64,000 nucleotides of DNA, taken from Corticium candelabrum. Its lineage: Eukaryota; Porifera; Homoscleromorpha; Homosclerophorida; Plakinidae. The stretch spans positions 5,714,265 to 5,778,264 of the forward strand of contig NC_085098.1 in NCBI RefSeq assembly GCF_963422355.1, read 5' to 3'. Both the position numbers and the translations under genes were made by a program. This document shows, one piece after another, positions 50,701 to 63,541 of the stretch. The notes under the pieces were generated by a model. The model was not told the origin of the DNA. It ran no database searches and saw only the letters and a list, made by a program, of their open reading frames with translations. Numbering within the stretch: position 1 is the first letter of the stretch; every line of letters begins with the position of its first letter.

Positions 50701-53700
50701 GTGCTAGCAGTGAAATTACCATCATTTGCCTGTACAGTCAGTGTATATGTTACTTCATTCTCATAGTCTATAGTAGCACCTGTTGTTGTGATTACACCCG
50801 TATTTGCAGCAATAGCGAACACTCCACCAGTGTTGCCATTAATGATAGAATAAGTAAGAGCATCGCCATCAGCATCTTGAGCTGTTACTGTTACCACAGA
50901 TACACCATTGCCAGAATTCTCTTTCACTGTGCCAGAGGGAGTAGGTGATGGAAATGTTGGTGGATTATCATTTGTTGTGTCGACTACAATAGTAGCCTCT
51001 GCTTCATTGCTGTCAAATTTGCCATCATTTATTGTTACTTGAGCTGTGCGTGTTCCTTGAGTGGGATTGGTAGCATCATTCGCATATCGCAGAGTCTCTA
51101 TGAATGCTTCTGTTTGAGATAAAGTTTTAGGGTTTGTAAATGTGAACTTGAATATGGTTATTGTTACCAAGAGAGAATTGTCTGTTTGATCCGTTCGTAT
51201 CTCTTCTTCTGAGCCATCTTGAGTACCCAACAACAGTACTGAAACTGAGTGTATTAATGTATTAATGTCCTCATCAGTTGCTTGAACCCTACCACTTGCT
51301 GCAATGGAGACCTCACCACCTTCTTCATTAAACTTTGTACTGTAACCAGTACCATCTGAGTCAGAATCCAGATCTAGACGGGGCGTCTTGTCATTTACAA
51401 AAACAAATGTAACCGAAAGTGATTCAATAGGACTCCAGTGGATGCCATCAAACACTCTGTATGTTACTATGCTGGGATCAGGACCAGGCTCATCAGCAGT
51501 GTTTGTGTACTCAACACCCTTCAATACATCCCCATAGTTGGCTTCTCCATCAATAGTGAGAGTACCAGTAGTGTCATCAAATGTTGCTGTTGGTGATGTG
51601 AATCCAGTTAGAGTAAGAGACTCACTGGATATTCTCCCAGGCAGTGAAACTTCTGCTTTGGTCACAATTGCACCACAGTCGGTGTCATCAATTGTTACAG
51701 TTGAGCTAGCTAGTATAAGTGGCTGCGGTGTGCTTTCTCCTTCATTGAATTCAGCTGTATCCTGTGATATGGTAAGGGTAGGTGGGTTGTCATTTTGCAC
51801 TAGAAGACGCACATAGACATTCTGTGGAGGTTCAGAAACAGCCTTTCCATCATTGACTGTTAGAGACAACATGCGATCTGCATTGTCTGGATTGGTGGCA
51901 GTGTTTTCATACGTCAATGTTCTAAATGGAAAATAAGGTTATGAAATTTACTCTCGTTCGTTTACTGTACATGGCACAGGAATGGCAACTTACAGTAGCA
52001 ATTCTTTATAGTCAGCCTTGGATCTGCGTGTGGTGTCACTACTGCTGCTGATAGTCAGGGTCAGAGAATTAAGTTCGTAGAAGTAGTCTGTTTCAAAATG
52101 AGATACACTGCCCGCAAAGCCCAAGCATTCTGCTAAAATGTTATTGTCTGTTCCTCTAGCACAATCATTTAAGTCTTCTGGTAGTATTGATGTATCTCCA
52201 GGCCCTCCAGCATTGCATGTCTTCTAAATAATTAATTCTAAATGTTACAAAGTTTTGTGTGGTCAATCTGGTGACTTACTGTTGAAGCATTGACTGTTAG
52301 CACAATTTTGACATTATCCAACGTGTCATCATCTACATCTGTGATATTCACTTGAGAATAAATTAAGACTGGACTTCCTCCCTCTTGGAATCGTGGGTTG
52401 GCACTTTCAACTGTAACTGTTGGAGGCTCGTTTAGTGGCTCTACATCAATTGTAATCTCCTCAGTATTACCAGGACGCACTAAGTCAAATGCCACGAGAG
52501 TGACCATTCTGACATCATGGCGACGAACTGCATTACTGATGAATTGGACATCAATAAGCATACTGCGAATTTGGTCTTCAGTTGCCTGTGATACACCTTG
52601 AGATTGCACTGTTAACTTGTATGTAAAATTACCTACTACTTCCCAGCCAGATGGAAGCAAATTGTTAGCAGGAGCTATCAAATGGTCTACAAGCATTCCA
52701 TTCTCCATGGCAGGATTGGTGATGGTAATGACCACTTGTCTGAAAAACTTTATGTCTCCCAGCTCAATGTTAAACCCACTGTCTTGCAAGAGTAGAAGTG
52801 TAATTACAGGATTTCGTACAAAGTAGTCAAATGAGGTCCTGAAAATAAAGATATAACAGTAATTGAACTATATGAATGCAACCCAACTTACATTCCTAAT
52901 GTGATGTTTGGTCCCAATGGAACACGATCCATGGACAGAATAGCTGATGCCGTTTCAGTTCTAGTACCATCAGAAGCTCGTACTGTCAACTCCCTTGATG
53001 TCTCGAATGGTTTTCTGGCAACATTCCTGTACTTCACCTTCCTGAGTACCATTTGGAAGTCACTTGGCGGCACAACAGCAGTTGGTAATGGTGTCACCAT
53101 ATATGTTATCTCAAAGTCGTTACTTGTGTTATGAACTTGCAATGCAGTGCCACTCAAGTCAAATTCCAACCATTCTTCATTAGTTTCCAGGTCACCAGCC
53201 TCTGTCATGATGATATAAAGATATTCCATCGATTGCATAGTATCACAATCATCCAAAGCAGCATGCTCAAAGACAACAAGAGGCTGTGGATCCGTATTCT
53301 CTACCCCAAAGAACTGGTATGTTAGCTGCAATGGATCTTGACTTGTGGTAGCATCAAGATCAATTGTTGGTGGATCATTGTCGGGATCAATGAATATATA
53401 TGTATAGACTGGTTCGTTATGAGCCCCACAATCGTCTATAAAGTCAAATTTTAGTAAAACAGATAATGATGGTGGGCAAGGATCTGGGTTGCTGTAGTGA
53501 ACTTTCTTTAGTATGTTCTCATACACTTGAAGTGTAGCTTCTCCTTCAAAACTCAACTGACCATTTTCGTAACTTATTGTCACTCCTTGGTAGCTATTCA
53601 TTGCACTGCCATCAGCACCAAGAACTTGAAGAGAATCCAGCCAATGAGACTGAAAGCCCACAACAGTGACGGTTCCTCTTACTATTTTTTGTGCATCTAC

Positions 53701-56700
53701 ATCAGACAGATGTATGCTAGTTGAGTTGACTACTTTGACAGGAATTTTGTCCAATTCAGAGAAAGTAGTGCTGTAGTTTGTGTTTGGTTCATCAAGCAGG
53801 AGCACCAGTGGATCACAGATGAAATCTATGTGCACTTGTGCTTCTGATATTTCGCTTGACGTATCATTTGCATCTTGAACTTGGAACTGAATTTTAAACA
53901 TGGATGCACTCGGTTCATCTGCACTGTTCCAATATGTAGCTGTACCAAGAACATTTTCATAAACACTACTTGATGCACTATTGGTTAGTGTGACCATATG
54001 TGTGTCTTGACCAGAAATTCCCAGTAAACCTTGAGCGTCAACATGAATATGGTGCTCTGCACCACCACCCTCTACTGTTATAGTAGCTGTCTTTATGTTT
54101 GTGTTTGGTAGAACATAGATGTCAGTAATCTTTAAATCATTGGAAAGAGGAGCAGGATTTGTACTTTCTTCCCTGAATGTAGTTGAGAACCCAGTTCCAG
54201 CCATAGTATTGTCAAGATCCACAACGAAGGGACTGTCGTTGATCAATTCTACTGTGAGAATAAATGTGTGTTCTGTCTGTGGAGGCTCATTAGTAGATTC
54301 AACATTGCTGGCAAACTAGAACACATTGATGAATACAAATTATGCACATGGATGTAGTGGTATGTGTTTGTCATCTGTCTGTTTTAAAAGCTGTCTTTGT
54401 TGAGTGCTTGCTTGTTTGTCTGTCATATTTGGTTTGTCTGTCTATCCGCTGATATTGATATGTTGTCTCTGTTGCAATGTACACAATAACATTTGTTTGG
54501 ACTTACTAATTTACAATTACCTTTTTATCATATCTCGCTTGTTTTACCACTAGTTGGTGTTCATGCAAACACATAGATTTATGTAAGGGTCGTACAGTAC
54601 TCACCTGGAAAACAATTTTACGATCTCCACCTGTAGGCTCACCAACTGGTACTGGACTACTTGCAATATTTGAGTAATAGATGGAATCAATTACTTCATC
54701 AAATAGCTCAATTGGTGCTCCATTTATCTGGTCAATGGCTTCAATCCGGAATCCATCATCATCAGCTCCAACGGTGATGGCATTTTCACGTTCTACAATA
54801 GTATTATTGAACTTCAAATCTTCTTTTTCTCCATCTTGTTTGTTTCTCAGAGTGACAGACATCCAGATAATATTACGATCTTTCGGTGTACTGTCAGCAT
54901 CAGTTAACGTGGCAGGTCCCAACATGACATCGAGTCCATTTTCTGTATATGTGAAACTTGATTCACGAAGCTGAAGTTGTGGTTCCTGGTCATTCCTTGG
55001 CATAATTGATACATTGACGTGGATAATGTTGCTAAACTTTTCACCATTGTATGCTCGAATCTACTCAATCATTGTAAACAAATATCTAACTTAATGAACT
55101 CAAGACTACATACCGAAATGTCCCGCGTGATGAGAGTTGGCTCATCTTTTGTATTCTGGTACGTCACGGTTCGAGCCAATTTCTATAAACACGGATGATG
55201 CCAATTACACTTTACAATAACACAGCTTAGTGTTCATCTTCACCTGGTAGTCTCTTGTTTCTGCAACTCCCTCCAATACCAAAGCTACAAGATCACCTTG
55301 TATTTCCAACCTATGTTCGATACCCAACTCTTGTGCCGATATCTGATATCACCAAATATGCTAGAATTTGTACTTATTGCACATCAATAATATTTGCAGC
55401 TAGCTTACTTCATCTACTGCCATTATTTCATGACCAACATCATAGTTGTGAACTTGAAATTGAAGTTCTTTGAGAATACTGGTGTTGCAGCGCTCGTCAG
55501 AGTCACTTAGTTCAATGTCAGGTGCAAAGTTTACTCCTGTGCCATCTTCCTTGAACATAAATGACACTATTGTGGCAGAAACAACTGGCGGATGATCGTT
55601 GATGAACTCTATCCTGACGGTTGTTCTTGCACTTCCACTGTTCCTAAAATACATTTTTCATTCCTAAATACATTTTACATGTTCCTAAAAGGCTATTTGT
55701 TAAATTGATCAACATCTTAGTTGTAAGAGCATATAAAACCGTCGTCTAGTTCAATCAATACAGATTTTGAAGCCTCATTTGTTCAAACAATAATGGATCA
55801 CCAAGACATGATTTCTACAAGCTTGGCTCAATTTTGTACAGAGTGCAATGTTATATGCCAAAAGTTGTGTGCAATCTTACTACATGCCAATGTTTGTACT
55901 AAGTGGTTTCAAAACTGTTATTTATGTCCTAATCTTCAGAATCATTGGTAGTAATTCTCAATTACTGTTAATTAATGCACGTGCATCAACAGTTGAAAAC
56001 TTCATTGATTGTTCAAGTGTTTGCTATCTAATGCAGTTAACAGTTCATATTTACATATTAAAAATACAAAGCTTTTTGATTGATAGCTAAAGCATTTGTT
56101 GGTGCGGTTGGTTGCTGCAATCACTGATCAAAACTATAAATGCACTGAAACTGTCGTTAGAATTTTTCACAGTCACTGCAATCATATAATAAGATAGAGG
56201 TAACATGCATGTGCATGATGACACAACTGACTAGACAAGAATTTGACAAGATAATACAATTACATGAACTAATTTGTTTGTATGGAGAACAAGCTTCAAT
56301 AAAATTGAATTAACAGCCAGTTCTGTTTTAGTGAGTGGCCTGCCCAGTGAAACAAAACTGCAGGCATGCCAGCAAAACAAAACTGCTAAACATTACTTTC
56401 CATCTGATGCCATAATGTAAATGATTCGACTGATTGGACAACTGATGTTATCACGACTGTTGGAATACACCAGTGTTCGAAGCACTCGCTGATGCTCAAC
56501 TTTATCGCTTTTTCCTGTGATAACTAGTCGAGTGTAATCATTTAGTCCATTTTGGTGATAATATGACACCTGCAACAGGCAACAGATAAAACTGAAGAAG
56601 TCAAAACTGTTTCATGGGCTTTCACAAACTTGCAGTGGTGTTTGCCTTGTGACGTTCTACACAAAGAAACTCAAACAGTCGTTTAACATTTTGAAGATGT

Positions 56701-59700
56701 TTACAAGCATACCAAAGTCTCAAATGCAATGTCTGGTGACCAGTCTATCCTGTCCGGACAGACACCATCCTGGCAAATGGACACAGTGACATTAAATATG
56801 TAATCAACACTAAACAAATGATTGCAATTAATTAAGTTGCATTTGAAGTAGATGGAAATTTTAAAAAGACATACGGGTCGTTGTCTGGGTCGTCCAATAG
56901 AAGATTGGGAGTAATTTTTGCGGGTGTTCTTTCCTTTTCCTTGAACGGGTTGTCAGTTGATCCTGGCATAATCTATTTGAAGGGGCTGTAGCTAAACTTT
57001 ATGAAATATAGAGTATGGTCAAATTACCTCTGGCTTTCGATCATTTATGCCTTGGACTTCAACTTGGACAGTGTCGTAGGACTGATGTATGCCATCATCA
57101 ATTTCGAATCGAATGTTTCTTGAGTTTAAGTCTGGCTCATCATCAGCAGATCTGAATCTACAATCAAAGCATTCTTGTATAAATTTGCGAAGCACACATA
57201 CAAAGTTACAATTAATTATTGGTGACCAGGAATGTCTGGTTTGCTCTAGGAACTTTTTCAATATTCATGTTTTGGTAGGGTGTAAGTAGATTTATTATTC
57301 ATATAGTCAGCTAGAAAAGGATCAAGTACATTCAATGATTGCCAAGTGTGATACTTTTACAATGCAATTGCTATTTTCTCCAAACAGTTAAAACAAGCTA
57401 CTTGTAAATCTACAAGCACAGTTTGCACTAAATATCTTGATCAAGTAAGAATTGCTTCTCTAATTAATATTTGTTGTTTAGCCATTTGTGATGCATGCTT
57501 TTGCAATAAGATGCAGAAGAACTGTGAACCATCCGAACTTTAATTCAAGGGTAAATGTCAACACTGAACCGTCCTTTAATGAATTATAAATGAGTTGATT
57601 AGCTAATAACTACTAATTCTTTCTTCAATTCAACCGTGCTTTTAATCCAGTGGCCACTAAAGAGCTCAAACTTTGGAAGGATACCAGTACATGTACCCTG
57701 ATACATGGTTGGTGATTTCTACATGTTTCCCAGATACTTGACTGGTAACTCTTCGTCATGGTCTACACTATATGCTCCTGTTTAATTAAATGCATTCGTC
57801 AAATGCAGTCACATCACTTGAAGAAGGCAACTTACCTAGCGTATGTACACAGTGATGCAATCACAGCTTTGTTTCAACTGATAGAGGCAACTATTGTAGA
57901 CTGCTTACAATTGGACAAACCAACCGGTACAATTACAATTTACAAGATTTCACAAACAGTTGACTTGCAAAAGACAGCCCCTGTATTAGGTATCAATGCA
58001 ACACTTTATAAATTGATGTCATCTACCAACTTTTTATTGCAATAATTACGGTATTTAAATTTTGTATATTTGAAAATTGCTTCAACAATTGCTTTAATGC
58101 GTCCGTGCACTACTCTGGAAGACTTACTTTGTTGTTAACAGAACTGTTCGGAATACACTCAACGGAGCAGGACCTTGAAGAACAACTTCATTCTTCCAGT
58201 TGCCTTGAGGAATAGTTATGGTACCATTGCTCTGAGTCACGTCAACGTGTACTTGATCAGTTGCAGCTCCACCCACAACTGTCACCTGTGAATATGAACA
58301 AAACCAGAAGTGAGAACAAGCAGACTGGCAAATAGGACAATGTATGGACATGCAGACAAACAACAGACAAATCAATAATACAAACAAAACGATTTAGTAG
58401 CGTCCTGTTAGCTGACCGTTGCACTTTTCATGAAAAACTCTACATGGTCTAAATCTGTCATAACTAGATCACTGAGAATTGTAACTGCATCTCCTTCTTC
58501 TATGTAAGGCTATAATCCCAACACAGCAATTGCACTCCACGAGCACCAACAGAAGTACTATCTATTCTTACCACTCCACTAGCTGTTGCATCCACTACTG
58601 GAGGATGCTTGTTGATTAAAATTACACCAACAGTGACACAGAGAGGAATACTTGAGTGATTTCCGTCAAATGCCCCCAAACACACTCTATAATAAAGTAT
58701 GAATCTTATGTATGTATGTATGTATGTATGTATGTATGTATGTGGCTCAATTGGTTAGAGTGTGCAGTTGGAGATTGGCAACATCCGGGACCTTTGGGTC
58801 AGAGTTTGAGTGCGAGAGGGCCACATACATAAGTTCCCTTGAGCAAGGAACTAACATACAATTGGCTCTCTCTCTCTCCGGAGTGTCAGGTTCTGTCCAA
58901 GAAGCAAAGAAGAAGTGACATACAGACAGTGACTGCTGATAGTGTTTCGATTGTTTCGATTGTATACTAGTATCGTAGAAAGTATCGTAGCAAGTACTTA
59001 GTAGTGTCTGCAGTAACCTGGGCCCTAAGGGTCCTTGTAACAAAACAAAAAATGTATGAAAGTTTGACTTAGTTATGAACAGCACACATTAGTTCCGTAT
59101 TAAGAAACCAGAGAAGGGTCGTGCTGTGCTTCACTGTGCATGACCCTTCTGGGTTAGGTTCTGCTGTGCTTGCCTATCAGTATGCACTCTGTTTAATACA
59201 ATAGAATTAAACAAATGTTGTCCGCTGTGCTCTACTATGCAGTCTGTTGAATAATTTGCGAATGGTTGAACCAATACAGCACCTTTTGTGGACATGTTAT
59301 ACACTAGCTCATTGTAGACTGCAGATGAAGTAGAGAGCTCTTTCTAGCTATATAGTAGATGGTATGTATATATACGCAGAGTATGTATGTACAGACAATG
59401 TCAGAACTAGTGTATGTGTGCATGTACAAACAAGAATAGTTCCAAAACATTCAACAAATCATCTACAAAACCTCAAAGTCACTTTTACATGGTAAAAACA
59501 ACAATCAGGTCCTCACGTGGATCCTAAGCACACTGGAGTGTCCCCTAAACTTTCCGTACACTTTCCGCTTTCGCACCTACTACAAATTTAGTCCGCTGAA
59601 GAGTAGTAGAGAAACTTCGGAGATTGGTGTCCCTTTGTAGAGCTACAGGAATGTTAATTTATTTCTTCACTTGCTTGAGGATAACAAGAATAATAAAAAC

Positions 59701-60092
59701 GTTAGTTCTGTAGAGTTGTCAGTTGGTCTCTACTGATTGATATCCATAAATTATCAAATTTTTTAGAACGTGATATATGTATTGCGACTGGGATGAAAGC
59801 ACGTACCTTCTAGGTTTGTCACTTGGCGTGTCCGCTGTATTGTCAAACGTAACTTTGTTTAGTATTTTCTCGTACACATGCAGCATATCTTCGCCCTCAA
59901 TTTCAAGCCCTACAAACACATCAAGTTTCTCAATCAACCGCATGTCCAACAGCCAAACGTTACAATCTCACTTCCTGTGCTAGAGTTATAGGACTTGCTC
60001 AAGTGCGGATAGTTCGTGAGATCCACGTCAAGGACGAGATGGTCGATATCTGCTGGAAAAGGAGCGGTAGCGTGGACGACCACAACCGCCTT
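47752..60092 (-). CDS. Second copy (B) of the cadherin/receptor-L protein, lacking signal-peptide exons
   Basis: Equivalents of copy A exons 5-29. Checked boundaries: 60092-59972, 59909-59807, 58686-58547, 58499-58417, 58285-58128, 57157-57028, 56972-56875, then parallel exons including the large 51921-49455, ending 47799-47752 (NLQAVCAMPKPDPCS). The lengths checked equal those of A, except the large exon (2467 versus 2473 bp) and a 6-bp gain in the next, both in frame. I saw no stop or frameshift in the parts checked. The predicted product is about 2660 aa: cadherin-like repeats, five cadherin repeats, receptor-L-like domains. It has no ATG/signal peptide exon: the copy breaks off upstream of exon 5, so expression would need a new 5' exon. 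It could be recently pseudogenised, a chimeric new gene, or an allelic assembly artefact. Confidence 0.7.
58709..58742. repeat. (ATGT)n microsatellite, copy B
   Basis: Homologous to 36624-36675 in copy A; shorter here and interrupted by the SINE. Confidence 0.8.
58743..59051 (+). mobile_element. tRNA-derived SINE inserted in the copy B intron
   Basis: About 309 bp, absent from the homologous site in copy A. It begins TGGCTCAATTGGTTAGAG, like an RNA polymerase III A box, with a B-box-like stretch about 50 bp on (GGTCAGAGTTTGAGTGC), and ends A-rich (AACAAAACAAAAAA). ATGTATG flanks it on both sides, compatible with a target duplication in the ATGT repeat. Confidence 0.7.
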
Positions 60093-60280
60093 CTATAATG
60101 GAAAACACACCAAAGTGCTAGTTAATTAACCAGCTATGAAAACACGGGCAATATATAGAAAATGAGTAGGAAAGCACGTCCGGAATGATTACCTAGAGAG
60201 TGTGGCATGTCATTCCGACCTACAGATGTATGGTACCAAATGGTACAGTACTGAATGCAACCGCATTGCCACTAAAGTGC

Positions 60281-61312
60281 GTTCACGAATTAGAGCGACT
60301 GGTGAAATGTAGGGTACACCCTAAGGCGTGGCATAGTGCTGGTGTAAACGGATGCTATGTTGTCACAAGAGGCAATCAACATCTATGTTTCAGAGCATAT
60401 GGTGTCAACTACAAATTAGGTAACTATATTGTGAAAGTGCACATATGAACGTGTTGCCTCTGGCTGCCTTGAAACGCAGTTTGCTTCATGATGCAATGAT
60501 ATACTAAAAATTGTACTTTTGCTATAACCCATGACAACAGACCTGGAAGTTTCTATGTGCTCACTGGTTGTATGTGTCAGTTGCCTCTTTTAGGAACAGC
60601 TATATGTACCAGATACATACACTCATTCACTTCTGGCTCAGAGAAGCGTCTGGAAACAACGAGAACTTGACTAATTTGACCATATCAGAACCAAACTGAC
60701 CAGCCATTTAGTGCATTCTTGAGCATTGATGAGATCACTATGAGGACTTTGACCTTCCTGCTTCCTCTGACCTACAGTTATGCTGCACAGCACAATACAG
60801 GGATTGCTGGGTTTGCGATGGAAAACATCAAGCGCCCTTGTAGAGAAGGTATAGCAAACTTTACTGTAGGAAAGTGAGCAAACTGCGTGAAGCACGTACG
60901 TGAGACGGTGGAAGCATGTACGTGAGACGGTGGAAGCATTACAGGGCAATACAGTGTGTTAGACGACGTTGTAGAGGAGATGGTCATTGAAGTTGGTCCT
61001 GTATCATGTTGTGTCGTTACCGACTATATATTGGTACAGTGTGTACGCACTACTATACCAGACTACACACAGCTGGCTAACCACATGCCACAGTACTATA
61101 TAGTGTCATATTCTATCAGTATGCTAATGAGTGCTACGGGTAGTCCCAAGTCCCTTACTCTACTACACTCCCTTCCACTAAATTTCTCTCTTGGGGGTCT
61201 TCTATTGTTCCTTGTTGTGGGATATCGTCAATTTTCTCTCTGTTGACTTCTCAATTGGTTTCTTTGTTGGCATGTTATCAGTCTGTTCCCCAAAGTAAAC
61301 AGTTCTCTTCAA
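60281..61312. other. Unique sequence right of the duplication breakpoint
   Basis: It includes a + strand open frame from about 60270 to 60448 (VHPKAWHSAGVNGCYVVTRG...) that I cannot identify, and a 22-bp tandem pair (GTACGTGAGACGGTGGAAGC) at about 60895-60940. No other feature is supported. Confidence 0.35.
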
Positions 61313-63480
61313 CGCTAAGACCATCTTGAGTAGGGTTGTAACCTTGGATCCATGTGACTTTTCCAGTTCCATCCAGACAATGTATAATGGTATGCCCGTC
61401 TCAAAATTGGATCTGCTTTAGTCTCTTCTGCTACTTCTGCTGCTGTTACAGGTAGATTTTCACAGCAATCCACATGGTACAATTCCTGGTTAGGGTCTAT
61501 GACGTTCACTTCCACTGGCAGTCGGGACAGCATATCTGCTTCCTTATTCTCCTCTCCAACCATATACTCCAGGTTCTACTCATATGCACTTAAAATTAGT
61601 GCCCACCTCTGCAGCCTTGCTGCTGCTAATGCCGGGATACCCTGTTTAGGTCCCAGAATTTTGACCAAAGGTTTGTGATCTGTCACTAGTGTAAATCTTC
61701 GGCCAATGAGGAACTTGTGGACATGACGAACCCCGAAAATTATTGCCAGTGCTTCACGCTCTATTTGGGCGTAGCCCTTTTCTGCTGATGACAGTGTCTG
61801 TGAAGCAAATGCTACTGGTCTCTCCGATCCATCCTCAAACTCGTGACTCAAACAGGCTCCTATTCCATATGGGGATGCGTCACATTTGAGCTTAACTGGT
61901 TGAGACAAATCATAGTGCGTAAGAAAACCAGACTGTAATAACTTGTTCTTTGCTGCATTGAATGCGGCCGTGTGTTTCCTTGTCCCATCTCCACTGTTTT
62001 CCTTTTTGAAGTAACTCATACAATGCTTGTAGAGTATTCGACAGATTTGGTAAGAAATGGCTGTAATAGTTCAACAGCCCCAGAAATGCCTTCAACTCAG
62101 TCACATTTCTTGGCTCAGGTGCTTCCCTGATAGCCCTGACCTTGTCTTCTGTAGGTTTCAGACCTTCGTGATCTACTCTGTGACCTAAGTATGTCACCTC
62201 AGACTGACCAAATTCACATTTGTCCTTCTTTAGCCGGACTCCTCGTTGCTTTAGGCGTTGTAATACTTGCCTCACTCTTGCATCGTGCTCAGCATCAGTT
62301 GAACCGACAATCAGTATGTCATTGAAAAAACAACAAACTCCTGGTATTCCAGACAATATCATATCCATTGTTTTCTGGAAAATACTGGGTGCTGTTTGTA
62401 TACCAAAAGGCATTCTGGTATAAGTAAACAAACCCTTCCTAGTATTTATGGTTAAATGCTGTTGGCTTCAGGTATCCACTTCCATTTGTTGGTAAGTTTG
62501 CTTTAGATCAAGCCTGGTAAATCGTCGACCACCCGCTAAAGTAGCGAATAAATCTTGAGCATTTGGTGTGGAATACTCAATATTTTCCAAATATTCATTG
62601 ATGGTTACTTTGTAGTCACCACACAATCTGATACTGCCGTCAGATTTCCTCACCACTACTATAGGTGAAGCCGACTCGCTCTGTTCTACAAGTGTCAGTA
62701 CTCCTTCTCTGACTAAGCGGTCGATTTCAGTATCCACTTTAGCTTGTAACGCAAATGGTACTGGTCTTGCCTTATCAAAGACTGGCCTTGCATTGGCACT
62801 CAAAAGTAATTTTCGCTTGCACTCCTTGCAGCTTTCCCATTCCTTCCTTGAATAACTCAGGAAACTCGTGTACTGGATCCAGGATGTTCAAGCTAAATAA
62901 AGATGCCCAGTCCAACTTGAGTTGTGACAACCAATTCCTGCCAAGCACTGCTGGCTTATTTGCAGCATTGACGACAACTACTCTACCTCGTATTTCTTGA
63001 TCTCCGTAGCGTACTGGTACTACAGCTTCTCCGCGTACAGACAATGTCTGTCCACACTATTGACTGTAATTTCATGTTGCTGCTCTGGAGTTTGACATGA
63101 GATAGTTGTTTCTCATAGGTCTCCCTGGGAATCACGGTAATAGTTGCACCCGTGTCAACAATCAGCTCTAAATTCTCGTCCAGCTACAGTCATATTGACT
63201 TTGATTGCGTCCTTACTTCCCAGACCATAAAGTGAACATACTTCCTCTTCTTCCACTTGTAACGTGGCTTGTTTCTGGTACTTTGTATTCTTGGTACCTG
63301 TTGCTCCGCTCCCATTCTTGAAATCGCCTTGCTTCTTACTCCGGCAGGCTTTTGCGATATGTCCCTTCTTGTGACATAAATAGCACTCTCTTGATTTTAT
63401 CTGACACTTATCAGGAATAGACTCGTGCCCAGTCCTCCTCCGCGCTAAATTGCTTACACCACGTGCGCTAGCTGTCACGT
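61313..63480 (-). mobile_element. Decayed Ty3/gypsy element: gag end, protease, RT, RNase H
   Basis: Minus-strand order: gag tail with one knuckle (63478 to about 63155; CYLCHKKGHIAKAC), protease after a frameshift (IVDTGATITVIP intact, about 63150), its end (VLGRNWL), RT (62803-62468; SASPIVVVRKSDGSIRLCGDY, RFTRLDLKQTYQQME), then after a break 62431-62036, then RNase H (62019-61576; LKCDASPYGIGACLSHE, TDHKPLVKI), and a connector to 61313. The RT catalytic box reads FFNDILIVG instead of YLDD. Integrase is absent and no LTRs were found, so it is a truncated inactive copy. Distinct from the element at 13651-17293. Confidence 0.88.
61910..62431 (-). pseudogene. Reverse transcriptase palm/thumb with mutated catalytic box
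   Basis: 173-aa frame: FTYTRMPFGIQTAPSIFQK, then VCCFFNDILIVG at the catalytic position, VTYLGHRVDHEGLKPTEDK, and VTELKAFLGLLNYY. The first catalytic Asp of the YxDD box is Asn, so the enzyme would be inactive even without the frame breaks. Confidence 0.75.
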
Positions 63481-63541
63481 GTGTATACGTCCATGTGGTT
63501 TCACACGTGTGGTTGGCCTAAGCACGGAGGAGGACTGGGAC
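63428..63541. repeat. Inverted repeat around the gag 5' edge of the gypsy element
   Basis: CCCAGTCCTCCTCCG at about 63429-63443 is the reverse complement of CGGAGGAGGACTGGG at about 63526-63540. About 80 bp separates the arms. Confidence 0.6.

Larger units (their letters stand above)
46766..60280. repeat. Duplicated segment (second copy of the ANKLE2 exon 2 to adhesion-gene interval)
   Basis: Exons and introns from about 47570 to 60280 match about 25560 to 38300 in order and orientation with high identity. The left edge carries the ANKLE2 exon 2 fossil; ANKLE2 exons 3-5 are missing. Similarity stops at about 60280, at the A position just before exon 4 (38315). Copy A is complete at both ends, so copy B is a truncated duplicate placed about 8 kb away rather than a simple tandem unit. 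Confidence 0.85.

Noticed and set aside
58743-58820. A genuine tRNA gene at the SINE start
   Set aside because: The A-box-like start is followed by a poor B box and no cloverleaf; the unit ends in an A-rich tail and is flanked by a short duplication.
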